The notes beneath the pieces are model-generated. The model saw nothing but the letters and a program-made list of their open reading frames with translations. It searched no databases and was not told the origin of the DNA. 64,000 bases of DNA from Daphnia pulex. Lineage: Eukaryota; Arthropoda; Branchiopoda; Diplostraca; Daphniidae. The DNA is taken from contig NC_060020.1 of assembly GCF_021134715.1 (NCBI RefSeq), positions 4,836,001-4,900,000 on the forward strand, read 5' to 3'. The position numbers and the translations under genes were made by a program. How positions within the stretch are numbered: the first letter of the stretch is position 1; every line of letters begins with the position of its first letter. Shown here piece by piece: positions 1 to 14,108 of the stretch.

Positions 1-1314
1 GCAATTTATGGGGCAAAGAGGATCGCTTGAATTCTCTTACGAATTCTTTTTTCTTTATTCATAAAGTAAAGAGAGAACGGAGAGGAAATTCTCTATTTCT
101 TCTTCTTTTTTCTTTTTCTATAAGACGCGACTGCAGCAGCAGCGGTGAACAAGGAAACTCCAGGGACATAAGGCACAGGAAATAACAAGTTCGAAAGATA
201 TACCAGCAGCATTTCCCTAGCTACCGCCGCTACCTCCTACCAACCGTGGCTCCAACAGACCCACAAACAAATGTATTTCTTGTTTATTTTGCTCTCATTT
301 TTATTTTTCCCTCTCTCTCTAGCTTTCGGTCGCAGACTGTTTGAATATAGCTAGACAGCATAACTTTTGCATGCTTCTTTTGAATTCTATGTAGCCTTTT
401 GGCCCCGATTCTTATATGCTGACGCGTTGCTGGTACTACCCAAGTATTTCTTCTTTTTCCGCGTCTCCCTGGAGTCTCTGTTGACCGCCAGTCCTTTTGA
501 ACACATAACAAGTACTTGAAAATATTTTTTTCAACTTGTTTGGTAGAAATATATTTTCCTTTGGTACACACATCTCTCTCGTCGTTATCAGCCAGCATCT
601 CTATGTTTTTTTTTCCTTTTTCCGTTCCTGTGTCGCTCGCTGAGTATCTCCACGTAGCGGATCGTCCTGGCATATTCTCTTTCTCTCTACCCTTACAGTC
701 TCAATTGTATTTTGTTGATGGTGACGCCGTCTATACTGAAACTGCACTCTAGACTAGGCACGCAAGAGTAACCATCTTGTCAGATCTTGTATAACTGTCG
801 ACAAATACACTAGGCGTTGAGTCTACAACGTATGCATATAGCTTTCTAAATTCTCCCAGCTCTCTACGCGGAAATTATTTTGGAAGAAATCAATGTCATA
901 CTGGGGTGATTGCTTCGCGAACCACATCAGTTGTATCTCTGACAGTTCCTTCTAAATGGAAATGAAAGCTTATAAACTTCGTGGATTGCATAAGAGTGCA
1001 TACGGCTAAACCCGACGCTATATAAGATCTAAGAGGGTTCCAAACTGAAATGTAGGTGAATAGCATAATAGTTAATTAGTTCGACTGTCTGGCTGCTGCT
1101 CAGCCATCAAAAGTTGAGCTCTCCACAGGGAAACGCTTTGTCTTCCGTATAAATCCAGTGGCGGAACCGGAGAACAAAATGAAGCACTATATTACGTCCA
1201 TGCCGTTCTTTCTACTTGTATGTAAGTTTCGAGGCCGAGGCGAACGAAACTTCTATTTATTCCGACATGAAAGACACAAGGCTGGCGCCGCCAAAGATAT
1301 CAAGTTTTACGCAC
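1..1314. other. Region downstream of the GPCR; no firm gene
   Basis: I see no convincing coding region here. The last resolved exon of the minus-strand receptor ends at 1315 in phase 1, so its C-terminal exon must lie in this stretch or beyond the window edge. One candidate acceptor on the minus strand lies near 1047-1045, followed by about 45 open codons. Nothing in that translation is recognisable, so it was not joined to the gene. The short open frames in both strands look random. Confidence 0.4.
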
Positions 1315-4300
1315 CTTGCATAGAAATGGCCGAACTCCGGTTGGAACGCCATTTGCAGCACTTGCGAAACAAGACGCGAATGAGAGTCTTTCGGTAGGTC
1401 TGTGGGAAAATCGCAAAGGTTTTTTTAAAGAAAGATTTGTAAGCGAATCACAACACGCATCAAAGTCTATGAAGCTTTAAATGTTCAACATTTTGTCGGC
1501 TCAAAATGTTGTAAGCCATTCCAGGTGAACGATTCCGCAAGGACAATATTAGGAATGCCAAAATCGTTAATCAATTTTCAAGAGTAGGTAAGTGGCTTAC
1601 CTGATTTAGACCGCCGTACAGCAAAGGATTCAGAGTCGAGTTGGTGTAAGCGATTGAGTACACCAAAAACATGACTTGATCGTACCACTCCGGCAGCTAT
1701 ACAGGATAGATAAATAAACGTAACAGTTTACTCATTTGATTGCATCACAAATATATAAATAGAGCTTTTACCTCTCCAACTTCTTGTGAATTGTGGCTGA
1801 ACTGAGCGAAGAGGATGAGGACTTGCAGCGGTGCCCAGCAGACGATAAAGACGAGCATAATGACGCAAACCATCTTTACAACCTGTCCAAGCAGAAACCT
1901 CTACAGTATCATTATTTATTCAAAATCGATTACTTCCATTTATGTTGCTCAAAGATTCAATTCCACTTTGTAGGTTAGCGCAAACAAACGTCACACAAGT
2001 ACAAATATTCCTTATGGAATATATAGCTCGTCTGTTGACACGCAGCGTTTAATTAGGAATCCTGGAATCCCAACAGATCGATATAATATGTGAAAAAAGG
2101 ACATCAGCGCAAGGGACATTTATCTTCGACTCTTGTAATTTTAGTCGGAAAACTGTCTGAGCCAGGAAATGTCTGGCTCCGGGGAAAAAAAAAACGTCCT
2201 GAAACGGGAGGGAGGATTATTGATTAACTGAATTTGTGTTTAAACCTGCCGCGCCCTAGCGCCCGCGTCATAGAGAAAAACCCCGTGACTGGATGGCAAC
2301 GTTTTGCGTCATTATGAGCAGCCGGTTGCTTGCTGAAATTGCTAGTACTAATATTTGCAGGAAACACGGCATGCTTCCGATCTTTCATCCAGCAGTTCTC
2401 TCTTCAGCCCAGATTCATCAAAGTAAAAGCTCTTTAGGCTCGCCCTACCCTACATCTATAAAGTAGACTACCCCCCCCCCCAGCACACGCGGGTTTTTCA
2501 AGGGAATCTAGTCGTCTAGTTGATAGCAAACTCCTGTTGATATGCTCGACGACGACGACGACAAAGCGAAAAATTCCTCCAAGTGCAATCGTTAAACGGA
2601 TCCCTGATCTTTCAAGTTGCTCCCCGTCAACTTTCAGCTGCGAGAAACGGGAAATATGTAGACGCTGTCGTGCAGATAGCAGGAGCAGAAGCGGACGGGG
2701 CGCATATATTGTCTCGCGATAAACATACGATAGATGTTGCTGGGAAATGAGGGCGCGTGCCAACACGTCCTGACAACTATCCATATTTTGTGTGCAGTAT
2801 TTTCGCTGTCCACCTCTCTCCCCTACCCCCTGATCGCTTCACATTTCCGCGTTGGATTCGGAAGTCTAGTCACGATGCGTTTCCAACCCATGGTTTTTCT
2901 TTTCCCCCCATCTCCCTTGATGTTGATGGGGAAATCGATGGGAGGGGCGGACGGTCAGATGTATGTGTATACGGCACAGACAAAAAGAGGAAGTAGAAAA
3001 AATCGGTCATTTCCGAGCGAAAGAAAAATGATGTCAGGCCAACTGAGGAAAACTTACTTTTCTCTTTGCCCGAGCTTGATTGGTAAGTGCCGCATCCATC
3101 TTTTCACCCGGTGGTTTGGAGCCCCAGAGCCGCCCGATGATCAAGGCGTAAGCGATGGACATGATAACGATGGGCAGGAAGAACAGCACGACTGAAACCT
3201 ACACAAGAAAAAATAACCCCCCCAAAAACATTGTAGCTGGAAATTCTTACCAAGATTACAACTTGGGCAACGGTGAAATTTATACCAATGAATAGTAAGC
3301 GGTTTTCGGCCAGACGCTCGAGACGCAGGACAAGGATTTCGGGTCGTAATAAAGTAGACTCGGCCATGTCTCCTGACACGACACCTCGACGGCGTTCTTC
3401 CACTGTCAGATTAGCAAGACGGACGTGAACATATTAATCTAATATCATTGACTCATCCAGAAGTATATATAATGAAGAACAGAAGGGTTTTGATCAAATA
3501 AAAGAGAATACGGAGGGAATTTTAAATTATGAGACGTCTACACTATCTTCTTCTTTGCAGCACATTAAGCTTTAACAATATAGTGAACGCAACATTAATG
3601 ATGACGTAACCCTGTATCGCAATCTATTACAACACAACGCGGAGAGCCTCGCCTAAAATATTTGGCGAGCGCAGTTTTTTTGTGTGTGAGACTTATTGAT
3701 TGAAATCTCACTAGCAGACTCGATTGTGCGCTACGTCTGGATTGAATGTGACACAATCATGGCGTCTGTGTTTTCGTTTTTTTTTATGCATTGTCCTGTT
3801 TCTCACTCAGACTACTTGATTGCACAGCACACATGTGTAAATGCACTGTACTTCTGTATAAGAAAATGTCCCTGGCATAAAAGAAAATCGAATTTCCTAC
3901 AAAATTTCTTGAAATAAAGGTTCGAGTCGTTTGGTAAAAGCGGGCGCACTGCGCGTACAGGGAAAGTAACAAGTTACGCAACGAGCTTTGAGTGTATGCA
4001 CTTTTTAAGGCTTCGAACGTGAATAGAGAGGCGCAGTCTGATTCGATCTGTTCTAATTGCATCAGAGAAAATATGGTGTCGTTGTGCACAAGTCTTCCGT
4101 AATTAAATTAAATCGCAATATGCCTGAGCCGGAGAAATCGAGAAATTATTTTTTCCTGGAACGTTATATGCTTGCCGCTTGTGTCTTTTGAAGGAAAGTT
4201 TTATTCACAATTAAGAAATCGTTGTCGACTCCCGAAGCCACGATGAATATCAAAAGTTTCTTTAGTGCTGCGCAACAACTTGGCTCTCTTTTTTCGTTAT

Positions 4301-7300
4301 AAAGTAACTAGTTTAGCAAGATAATGGAATGATATGGAAACAGGCTTCTCTAATTGTTGCCGTCATTTTTGTGCCAGGCTCTGTTAATGTGTGAGAGATC
4401 ATTCGGAATTCACATACACACGCCAACCTTTTGTCCATTCTTATGTACATTACTAAAGATAAAATCGAAAGCAAATATGATGGAAAAATCCCCCCTTCCC
4501 CCAATTCGTCGCCCATTGAACGATTTTCATTCACAGTAATGCAAAAAAACTGAATATTAAGATACGAGAACGAGATTACACAAGAAAATCGTGTAACTTA
4601 TAATGCATCGAATAAACGTCCGATTAAAATGTTTTCCCCTTTTGAAATCGCTCTCGCAATAATAACACATTGAAGAGACCTGATACATGTGCAATTTGTG
4701 CATGTGCTGCGCGAGATTGAAGGATGGTTACCGAACTATTTGCTGCGGCGCAATTCTCAGGAGGAATTTCTTAAGCTGTTATTGAGCTTGTTTGGCGGTT
4801 CAGAACTCACGCTGTGTACGTTCGATCATGATGCCACTAATACCTACACAAGCGACGGAGGGGTTTCCAAATCAAATGATTCAGGACAGGACTATACGGC
4901 ACTGGGTATATTCATATTAGGCGGTATACAAAGCTTCACTAAGTCACCCATAATCTTGCCGAGCTTTGTCTGCTGTCTATCTGGTTTATTCAGCCTTGGG
5001 GTTTGTGCTGCAATACATTTCTTCGGAATCACAGGGTCAAAACTATGTGCGTATGCAGCGCATGTAGCCAGACAGGGTTATTGCATCCAAATAAGTCTAG
5101 AGGTAATTCCAGCTGATGTTATTATAGGCCATGCGCGGCTAAAAATCCGCTTTTATAATAGTATTAGACTTGGACGGATTGATACCGCCACTAATACTAT
5201 AGAGCCTATAAGGATGTTAAGCTCACAATGTTCAATGCCAGAGAGGAAAAATAATAATTTTAATAACAAAAAAAGGTTCATTACCAAGAAGGAAAAAAGT
5301 AATACGAAGAAAATAATTGGAATATGCAAAATAAATGCAAACATGCTGAATTTGAATGAAAAACTTTAAAAGCAGAAAAAAACTAGATTTCCTATTGTAG
5401 TAAAAAATAGTTTTGAAGAAACATGAATTTCAAAATTATGCTAAAGAAGGATATCCACAAAAGTGATCTCACTTGAATTTCGAAGAGTTTCCTGTACACA
5501 GCGAAGGGCAGAGCCACAGTGATGGAGACGACCCAGATGGAGATGATGACGGCCCGCGCCCGGCACTGAGTGATTCTCTGCGCGATATCACGCAACAAAG
5601 AATAGAGACTCTTTTTTAGCATGACCTCGTCTCATTTTTTATCTTGATTGATGATCGTATCTTACCACTCGAAGGGGATATATGACAGCCATGAAGCGAT
5701 CGCAAGCAATGGCAGTAAGCGTGAGCACGCTCGACGTCAGACATGTCACTATAAAAAGACAATCCATACAATATGCAGAAACAAGAGAAAGATAATAAAA
5801 TAAAATAAAAGAGTTAAACCTTACGTAATAAGCCTTTTTGAGGTCTTTTAGGGGAACAGGAGAAACACAGACTTTGTCTAAAGGAAGGTCGGTTTTAGAC
5901 GGGGGAAATAAGTATAGCGTTTCAATGGAGATTCTGTGAGAAGGAGAGCCCATGGGAAATTATTCGATTTTTGGCCTAACTTCAGAGTGTCCCATCCCTC
6001 TTGGAACAACATACTCTGGTCAACAATGTTTTATGCAAGGCTTTGTGCATATAAGATTCGTTGGACGCAAGTTCATTCCTTTCGGTAGTTGGAAAAAAAT
6101 TTCGCATGTCATAAATAATACTACTTTAGTGGGCAAGAGTGCCCGTACTGATGAAATAGATCTTTTCCGGAAAACAAAAAGTCGAAAACCGTCACAACCT
6201 GTGGGTTTTCCAAAACCCTAATTTTCCCTGAATATGAATCGACCGAAATAAAATGTCATTTTGTTTGAATTTAAAAGCGGCCACGTAAAAATGTTGACGA
6301 ATGCGAGTAATCTAGAGAAATATGATTTCTAATCGAGAAGTCGATTTCTAAGAATTTGTTCTATCGATTTTTAACTAATTAGAAAATTACTGTCGTCTGC
6401 ACGAAAAATAGCAGAACAAATAGTGACAAAAATGTGGTCGCGTTTCTGTAGAATCGCTTAATACACACTCCATGCTGCTTAGCAGGTAAATAAAATTGAG
6501 AATTCAAATAGTACAATGATCATTGGAGCCGTAATAGAAGAGTTAAATCTGATCCAAATGTGTGAAATTTTAATTCCTGACTCTCTTTTATCATGTAAGC
6601 CCCATGTCGATGCATGGCAGTTTTTTTGCACTACTATTTTTGCACTATGTAACCTTTCCTTATTTGTGCAGATTTGCGGCCAGATAAAACTACCACAACC
6701 ACAAGCAGCACAAGCTATGCCAGTTTTGCTTTTTTCTGGTATTGACCATGATCACCAAATCTCAGTGTCATCGCTTGGGTGATGATTTTCGCTACTTTTA
6801 TTAACCTGTAATCTGCTAAATATTTGAAGTATGCATGACTTGCTTAAATTCAGTGTGATTGTATTACATCTAAACCTTAAATTCTCCTGTAGCAATTTCT
6901 CTTATTCACAATTAGGGTTTTGGGTTTACCAACTGTCTTATTTTCAATTCTTGGTGTTTTTGTCAACATGTTTCGTAAACCATTTTTCATTTCTCATTTA
7001 GATACACAGTTCCCGAATCATTGGAGCAACTACCAATGTAGACCTCGAGTTACGGATCTCTTGTTCCCCTTTCTTTAAATCCTCTGTGTTCTCGTGTACA
7101 CCCATGTGTGTGTGGGGGTATTCACGAGGACGTCCTTTTTCCTATCCCGCCTGGTGGATTCAACTACTCTGGCGGATGGATCACTTTTGGATGCCTGGCA
7201 GTATTTCCCAGGCATAAAGGTAGGAAAACTGCATCTCTATTCTTCCTTTTTGACTATTTGGTGGCATTGGTTATAAATCGATAGATAGTACGGAGTACCA

Positions 7301-10300
7301 ATATTCCTGAGCTAGGCGATTGAATGGAACTGTTTTCTTTTGTCGTTTCAACTCACTGAGGTTTTTTAAGCAACTTTTTTGTAGAACGACTGCAGATCAG
7401 GCCCGGTTTTGTACCTTTTCTGATGAGCTAAACAGTCAAAAACGAAAGACTTCAAGTAAAGTGCAACTTGAAAATTTATTGACCAAAAAGGAAATTTGCT
7501 CCACACCGGCGACTCCTCGTTTCCCTAACAACAAAACCAAAATTCCTACAGATCCTTAGACAAGGGCAGTTGTGTTAGCAATAACCACTGAATTTAATAG
7601 TAAATCCCTTTCAAGTTCACAAAAAACATTGTCACTAAATGATAGGATTGCGTGTATTATATACGACGCGAATTGTTTTGTAATAATGCATTAGAATCTA
7701 TAGATGTATATATTTTGTTTTCCTTAAAATGTTGGCGGCACACAAAGAAAGCACGAACCATTTGTCTGCACGAACTCTCTATTTGCTTTCGTTTTAGATT
7801 TGAATTTTTTGGTTCGTGTTTGGCGATATTTTATTGGACACTGATGTATGATGGGCGACTCGCCTCGGAGCGACTGTCGTCACGATGGATGCTCCTTTTC
7901 CCAGTCTTTTGAAATACTAAGCATTATACAAGAGCAGAACCTTCAGTTGTGAGCTCTGACCCCCCTGGCCGTGCTCTTGTTCGTTGACAAGAAAATGGCT
8001 GCTTGAAATAGAAAATGATGTTGGATACGGAATTCTGTCAGAAACATCCAACTAATCAGTCAGAAAGCGCGCTACTTATTTGCCATGTTGTAGCAGTCCA
8101 CAGAGCTGATTCCGGTGTAAAAGCGTAAAAGCTTTGTCTGATTGTCCTTTTACGTCAGCAAAAGGACACATCTGGAATAACTGTCATCAGTAAGACCCCA
8201 GAGCTTCGCGGTCTTTTGGCAAGCTGATGAGATGTTATTAGCTTAAGATTTTATTTTTGTGTTGTTTCCTTATGTTGTAAAGCTCTTGCAAAGGGCAAAT
8301 CCGAGATTTATCGTACATGCCATCCGACGTACAAGTCTCGCGATAACCGTTTTCTACTCGGAAATGGCTGCCACTGATTTAAAGCATCGGGAGACACCTC
8401 GTAGGTCGTGTTCACGTGCTGTTGTTTAGCGAGTACAGCAACCTCTTGAGACTAGACCACCGGTTTCCAACTTGTCAAGGGGTCTGCATGCTTCATTAAC
8501 AACAGTCTACCTTCAATTCGATTCGTAGACTACGCTGAATAACGCGCCTGATAAAGTGACGGTCAAATTTGACCGCACCGCTCCTTGTGATACAGACCAC
8601 AGAATGTAGGACACGCTGTTTAATCTTCAAGCAGCAGGCCTAACTTCAGCACGGTATTGTGATTGCAATTATTGCTGCTCGCTTTGTGTTTGGCGTTCTG
8701 CCATATTACTTACAGTATTCCAAGAATCAAACTAATTCCTCCCTGTCAAAACTACACAGAGAGATCCGCGGGGTTTGAAACTACTCCTCTGTCTAACGAA
8801 CAACATTTCCACCGACAAAAGCTAGAGTAAAAAATGCGCAATTCTTTTGTTGTCTGCCTTTGATAGCAGTGCCTGTATTTCATACGCATGTACTGCACGT
8901 CGGCTTCTTTGATATCTATAGAATGCTAGAACACCGGTAGTATGCTGGGCTTTAGCTAAGATATGTTAATACGAGGAAAGTCCCCAGAGCAGTCGAACAC
9001 GGCTTTATACTTTGCCGAACACGGAAAAATGATCAAAACTATGGGAAAGAAGACAATGGATGCACACAGAAAAGCTCGAGGCTCAACGTTCGACTACTGT
9101 GAAATTGTCGCGGGCGGGGTATTAGTGCGAAAAATTTGAATAAGATGTAGTGTTATTTCGCAACGCTCAATCTTGATCCTCAATCGATAATATGACGAAA
9201 GGATCTCAGCATATTTGTTGGTTACCATTTCAAGGATTTTGTAATTATAAAATCCTTTGCAAAGTCCTGCGATTTTTTTTTGTCTAAGCAGTTTTAATAA
9301 AGAAGCGAATCGATTTCGTCTTCCTGGATCATTTATATTTAAATGCAAACAAGTTTGAACGGTACAGATCGAGTCTTTTGATGTATTTTCACCAATTCCA
9401 TATAGTTATACGTATCAAATAACCGCAGTCCCAATATTCTTTCTTCAAACAAAAGGTTTCACGTCGTTGGTTTTCTAGATTTTACCCCGTCGAAAATTTC
9501 CATTCATCAAAATGAGTGATGACTTTGGCGCTTCTGAAGAGGGGATGTGATTCACGGCGCTTATCACAACAGGCTCTTACTGATAGTGTTTGGTGTTTGC
9601 GGAAACGGTGTTGCGGTATATGGCGATGCCGATTCCATTATGAAAAGTCTTACCGCCCGTGGCAGCCTTTTGCTTCTTGGTGACTTCGCGCTTTTCTGGC
9701 GAACAACCCGCTTTGATTAATGAGTTTCCCGTTGCCCCAATAAAGTTTTGTTTGAAATTTTACTTATACCAAGCTAAACTGTTCTTCTGAACATGGTCCC
9801 AACAGTCGGCTTGCTGCAAATTGTTTTCTAAATGTCGAGTAGTTAATGATCACGAAAGTTTTATAGCTACCTCGTTTGGACTGTATTTAGTGCTTTGGTT
9901 GATTGATATTTCTATAATTTGAGTTGGTAGCTGCACGTGTGTACGTACTATACAGTAATTATACTAAAAAGCAGGTCGATACGGCGAATAGCACTTTTTC
10001 TGCATCAAGTTTTTGTTGAACAATTTTCTTTCACACAATATTCTCGTGTACGTTTTAAGATCCCTCTCTCGTTTTCCCAATATCGGCCATTATTAAAGAA
10101 AATAGGAAAGATTACCCTCTTCTTGACTGTAAAAATCCAATTAATCAAACGAATCAAATGTTTATCGTTTTAATTTTGTATTCCAGCACCTGCTGATTAT
10201 CAAACTGTAAAAGCAAAATTAATTAACTGTTGTCGGGATCTCTTTTCTGAAAGTTTACTTTATTATCTAACCCAGAAAATTGTTTAAAATCAAGCCGTTG

Positions 10301-13300
10301 ACTGGACACCCCTTGCGGATCGATAATCGCACAAGGGCGCGATTAATCCGCCAACGGCCGTACTGCTTCCGCTCTTTATCAGCCATTCAGCGGTCGAAAA
10401 AAAAGCATTTGTAGACGTATGCATAAACGGAAGTGTATTAAGTGTGAGTCCAATCTGCGTTGCTGTATAACGCTATATAGGCATACACGTGACGTGCACA
10501 ATTTTGATTCGTTTCCGACTCACAGCTACATGTTGTCTACTTCCTCATAATCCAGCTTCAGGGTTTCCTCTACTTCGCCGAAATACTCTGAAATACATCA
10601 GCCTGAGCTGAGCGCAGCATAGAGAATCATGTTTCTGTAACATGATTACCATATCGTCTTCACTAACGTCAACTAAGCCACTCTATCGAAAGGGCCAAAC
10701 TGTGTTTGCGCATTCTTTGCATTTGGCCGACGGCTGCACAAGTCGCAGAGAAAAGCCGTTTTCACTGAGCAGCAGCAGCATCGTCCGAAAACTTCTTAAC
10801 TTGACAAAAATAAAAGTAAATTCTATTTCCTTGCGTTATTTCGTCACTTCCTGAAGAATAAATACAGTTTGCTTCCTTCGTTACCTTCGTTCCCCTATTT
10901 GTATGCTGCACCATAGCGCCGCCAATCGACACTATTCAATTCAGTATGAACAATAGCCATTGAAATACTGCCGTTTCTCAGACACCACCTTTCGTATTCG
11001 TTGGAAAGCGCGTTCGTGCTGGTTGTTTTGCGCCTTTGGCGGAGGATAATGGACAGCATAGGGTTTTATTCGACGAAAGGGAATAAAAAGGTCACCCTCT
11101 GCCGACAAAAGCTTTTTGGGTCTCACGATGTTTACCTTTTTGTCATTTTTCAATGACGGCGACTGACGCCAAGAAGCGCCTGTTTCGTCAGTTTTGTTGT
11201 TCTTATACAGGAGTGGGAGGGCAGCTCCATTAGTTCAATCTATATACGGGTTCCCATTTATAAAGGTTGGACAAAGAAATGGCTAAGTTTAGACGAGTCT
11301 AGTACGCACATTATCTTGGAAGGGACGTTGTTGAGCAGCACTGTTGCCTCTTTGCCTCAGAAACAAGAAACCGAAAAGTCCACGCAGATTGAGTTATTCG
11401 ACGCGCCGCGATCAACTTGCATCAAGGAGCAGCTGTCTTATATACTCTTGCAACCAAACTGCTGGAACTTTCAAGAGGAAATGCTGACTTATAACAACAC
11501 TACACGCTACAGTATACTGTATTGATATGTTTGGTTAGTATGTTCGCATCCAGTTGAAGTGGTGGCCAATCAGATTTTTCTGCGAAGAAAAAGCATCTCT
11601 TGTCTCGAAATCGATCGCTACAAAATAAACGAGTTTTTGATTAGAAAAAGTTTGTTCATAGAATGATGATCGATCGCCATTAAATGGGTTTTTAGGCTTT
11701 TTTTTTAGGTTTTCTCTCAACTCTCGCTCTTTTATCTGTTTTATTGTTAAAAAAATCATGTCAGTGGTGTCCTTTATAGAAACCCGGCATCTCTTGTTCG
11801 ACGAGCCTCCTTAAACTTTTTCGAACACAAACGCATCATAGAAGAAATGATTCATTTAACTGGAAGAAGAGTCCACACTAAACTATCTTTTCTTTTCTTC
11901 CGCCAAATGTTTTGAAATTTTTTTTTCCTTTTTTTTATAGACTTTCTACCTAATTACAGTTACAAATTTTCGCCGTTGTTTCATTAACAAAGTTTACTTT
12001 TTTTTTTTTTTTAATTTGATTCAATAGAATTGCAGTAAAATCGCCTTGTTAAACTTTGTAATAGGCTCGCCAGCTAGACATTTTTGAAATTTTGAACCGG
12101 TGAGTCTATGTACATACGGGAAAGCTCAAAATCGATCCGTCGCCGTGATAGCAATACTCACTCACTTTAGAATGGCATTATGTTCATTACTGTCGTGATC
12201 TAGTCGTGCTAAGAGACTTGATGAGCTTAATTATTTGGTAATATCAAGCGGTATGCGAGCAGCGATGTATTCTCAAAGATATTCGACAGCACCTGATAAC
12301 CTTTGAATCGATCGCTTGATCGCTTCCAATACGTATCTGTGTCGCAAATTACTAGTTTATCACGGCAATCAAGTCTGTCTATCATGCAAGATGAGACGCC
12401 GTGCCCGTGCTGTCTTTGTTTGGAGTATGTTATACTCACGCCATGGTAGTATATGATGAAAGATCAATGGTAAACTTCAGAAATATTGCTAAGCTACTGA
12501 TAGCGTGTAAAGATCGCGTAGGCTACAAAAGTGAAGGGTACATGGTGGGCGTTTTTCCAGTGGAACAAATATCGCATAATTACCCCGCACAGCTCTCATT
12601 GCTTCTCTAAACTACCCAAAATTTATAAAACATTTTAGTTTTATTTCGTAAATCATACACAAGTATGTGATATCTTTGTGGCTCTACCTTGTCGACCATC
12701 GTAAATGAAATATCCACAATTTTGCATTTTCAACTTACGACGGGTATATTTTAACTTTGCAAGAGCTGATTCGATCGTGTTGGATGTGCGAATGTTTTTA
12801 CACGTTCCGGGAAAGAACAAAACAACGGCCACTCTAATACCTACAACTAGTTAACGGGAGTGAGTCAAGTAGTCAGCAAAGGTAGTTGCCACCTGGGAAA
12901 CGCCATGATGATACGATTCGTCTTGAAATTGTTCATCAACCGAAGCGTGATAACGAGAGCGAATAAGAACAAGGTTTAACTAGGAGGGGCGGGGTACAGC
13001 TCGAATTCACTAGCTTTACTTGTTTAGTACTGTATTCACGACTGTATATACGACCACGAAGTTGTGTACGAGTTAGAGTCAAGAGCAAACCTGTTTTTGA
13101 CACTATCATTGCGCTAATGGGAAACGGACGTGCAGCTAGCACGCTCGAATATTGTGATGCGCATTTTAGAACTTGGTAATATTACTTACTCTGAGCAAAC
13201 GCGTTGAATTTGCACATGAACGCTCCCAAGACGAACGCGGGTTTTGTCAAATCATTAACCAGATGTGGCCACATGCAGCACAGCGCGATCAAGACGTCGG

Positions 13301-14108
13301 CCACCGCCAGATTGACCTAGGGGGAAAAATTCGTTTAACGACTTATGCAAATATCCGACAATATAGACTCTCGTCAATGCGACGTATGTCGTCACGACTC
13401 ACGACGCAATTAAAGCTCTATCCAACATTTGGTTATGATAAGTTTGAAGCATCCAAGATTCAAAATAACCCCGCTTCTGCATTTCATTTGAAGCACAATC
13501 ATTTTTCCTCGAATTGCCTTTAATAATGACTGGACTTCGTCACCGCCACCAGACATAATTACGTCATCTTTCAAACGTGACGAGAAAAAGATGGCGGAAA
13601 CATGAAAGGAATAATTACGACTGGTAATTGGGTACTGGCGACAAGGGGAAACGTGAGACGAATCGTCATTCGGTAAAAGAACAGTCGTTACAGTGAAAGA
13701 TACTTTTACCTACAACTGCCCTCTGCATCATGCCAACTAATTTACCGTATGTCCACATGCCTGAAGTGATGGTGGACCATTCGAAAAATGAAAATAAATA
13801 TTTACTAGATAGAAGTTGATGGTCGATCTGAGAGCAGGATTGTGATAGACAGCAATGATGACGGCACAGTTTCCGAGAATCGAAACAATCATGTTAATTA
13901 CACAAAACGTAATTTTCATAGCCGAAATGAGACCGAGAGGTGGAGGCCATGGGCCACCGCCTCCAGGATAGTCGAATTCGCTGAAATTAAATTGTAGGAT
14001 GTCGGTGACGGCTGTTGCATTTTCGCAAGATGGGTAAAACGACGCCGCGACGTCCAAATGTTCCGCTTCAATCTCAGACGTCATAGTTCCAAAAATGGAG
14101 ACGTCCAT
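1315..14108 (-). CDS. Class-A neuropeptide-type G-protein-coupled receptor (partial, trissin-receptor-like?)
   Basis: Nine exons join in phase: 14108-13806, 13316-13190, 5748-5666, 5577-5473, 3402-3286, 3198-3058, 1882-1772, 1696-1601 and 1399-1315. They give 389 codons without a stop codon; the 3' end is missing. The N-terminus carries two N-glycosylation sites (Asn30, Asn41). All seven membrane segments are present. Landmarks are LAVAD in TM2, MCK at the top of TM3, CDRF (variant DRY) near residues 159-162, a two-cysteine second extracellular loop, CWAP in TM6 and NPLLY in TM7 (352-356). A Cys-Cys pair near 375 could be palmitoylated. The family is rhodopsin-like peptide receptors at the plasma membrane. 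The ligand is inferred only: a trissin or RFamide-type receptor is my best guess. Exon 5 uses a weak donor (GTATAA), and intron 2 is 7.4 kb. Confidence 0.85.
3403..5472 (-). other. GPCR intron 4 (about 2.1 kb)
   Basis: This is intron sequence of the receptor on the minus strand. It contains a 226-codon plus-strand open frame (4689-5369) that opens with GTG and has no ATG until near its end. It resembles no family I know, so I do not call it a gene. No structured repeat was seen. Confidence 0.5.
5749..13189 (-). other. GPCR intron 2 (7.4 kb)
   Basis: This is a long intron between the exons encoding TM2-TM3 and the DRF motif. It holds one copy of the dispersed repeat (about 6360-7560). The rest, about 7.6-13.2 kb, is A/T-rich with only short random open frames. 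I found no exon, tRNA or recognised element in it. Its size is far above the 50-80-base introns of the right half of the window. Confidence 0.55.
6360..7560. repeat. Dispersed 1.2-kb repeat, copy 1
   Basis: By eye this stretch aligns over most of its length, in the same orientation, with 60170-61380. Shared blocks include GTGTACACCCATGTG, TTTTGGATGCCTGGC, CCCAGGCATAAAGGTAGG and CATGGCAGT, in the same order and spacing, with many substitutions and small indels between them. This copy lies inside a receptor intron. Parts look exon-like (an AG acceptor before one block, GTAGG after another), but no frame stays open in both copies. It is therefore probably an old transposon fragment or duplicated pseudogene. 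Confidence 0.7.

Noticed and set aside
3104-3403. Continuous minus-strand frame across GPCR exons 5 and 6
   Set aside because: It reads the loop in the wrong frame and through an intron. A donor at 3285 gives the correct second extracellular loop and TM5.
4689-5369. Open frame of 226 codons on the plus strand within a GPCR intron
   Set aside because: It starts with GTG, has no ATG until near the end, matches no family I know, and is antisense to the receptor transcript.
9500-9720. GC-richer patch that briefly looked histone-like on the minus strand
   Set aside because: The translation (Arg/Lys-rich fragment) does not match any histone and has no open frame of useful length.
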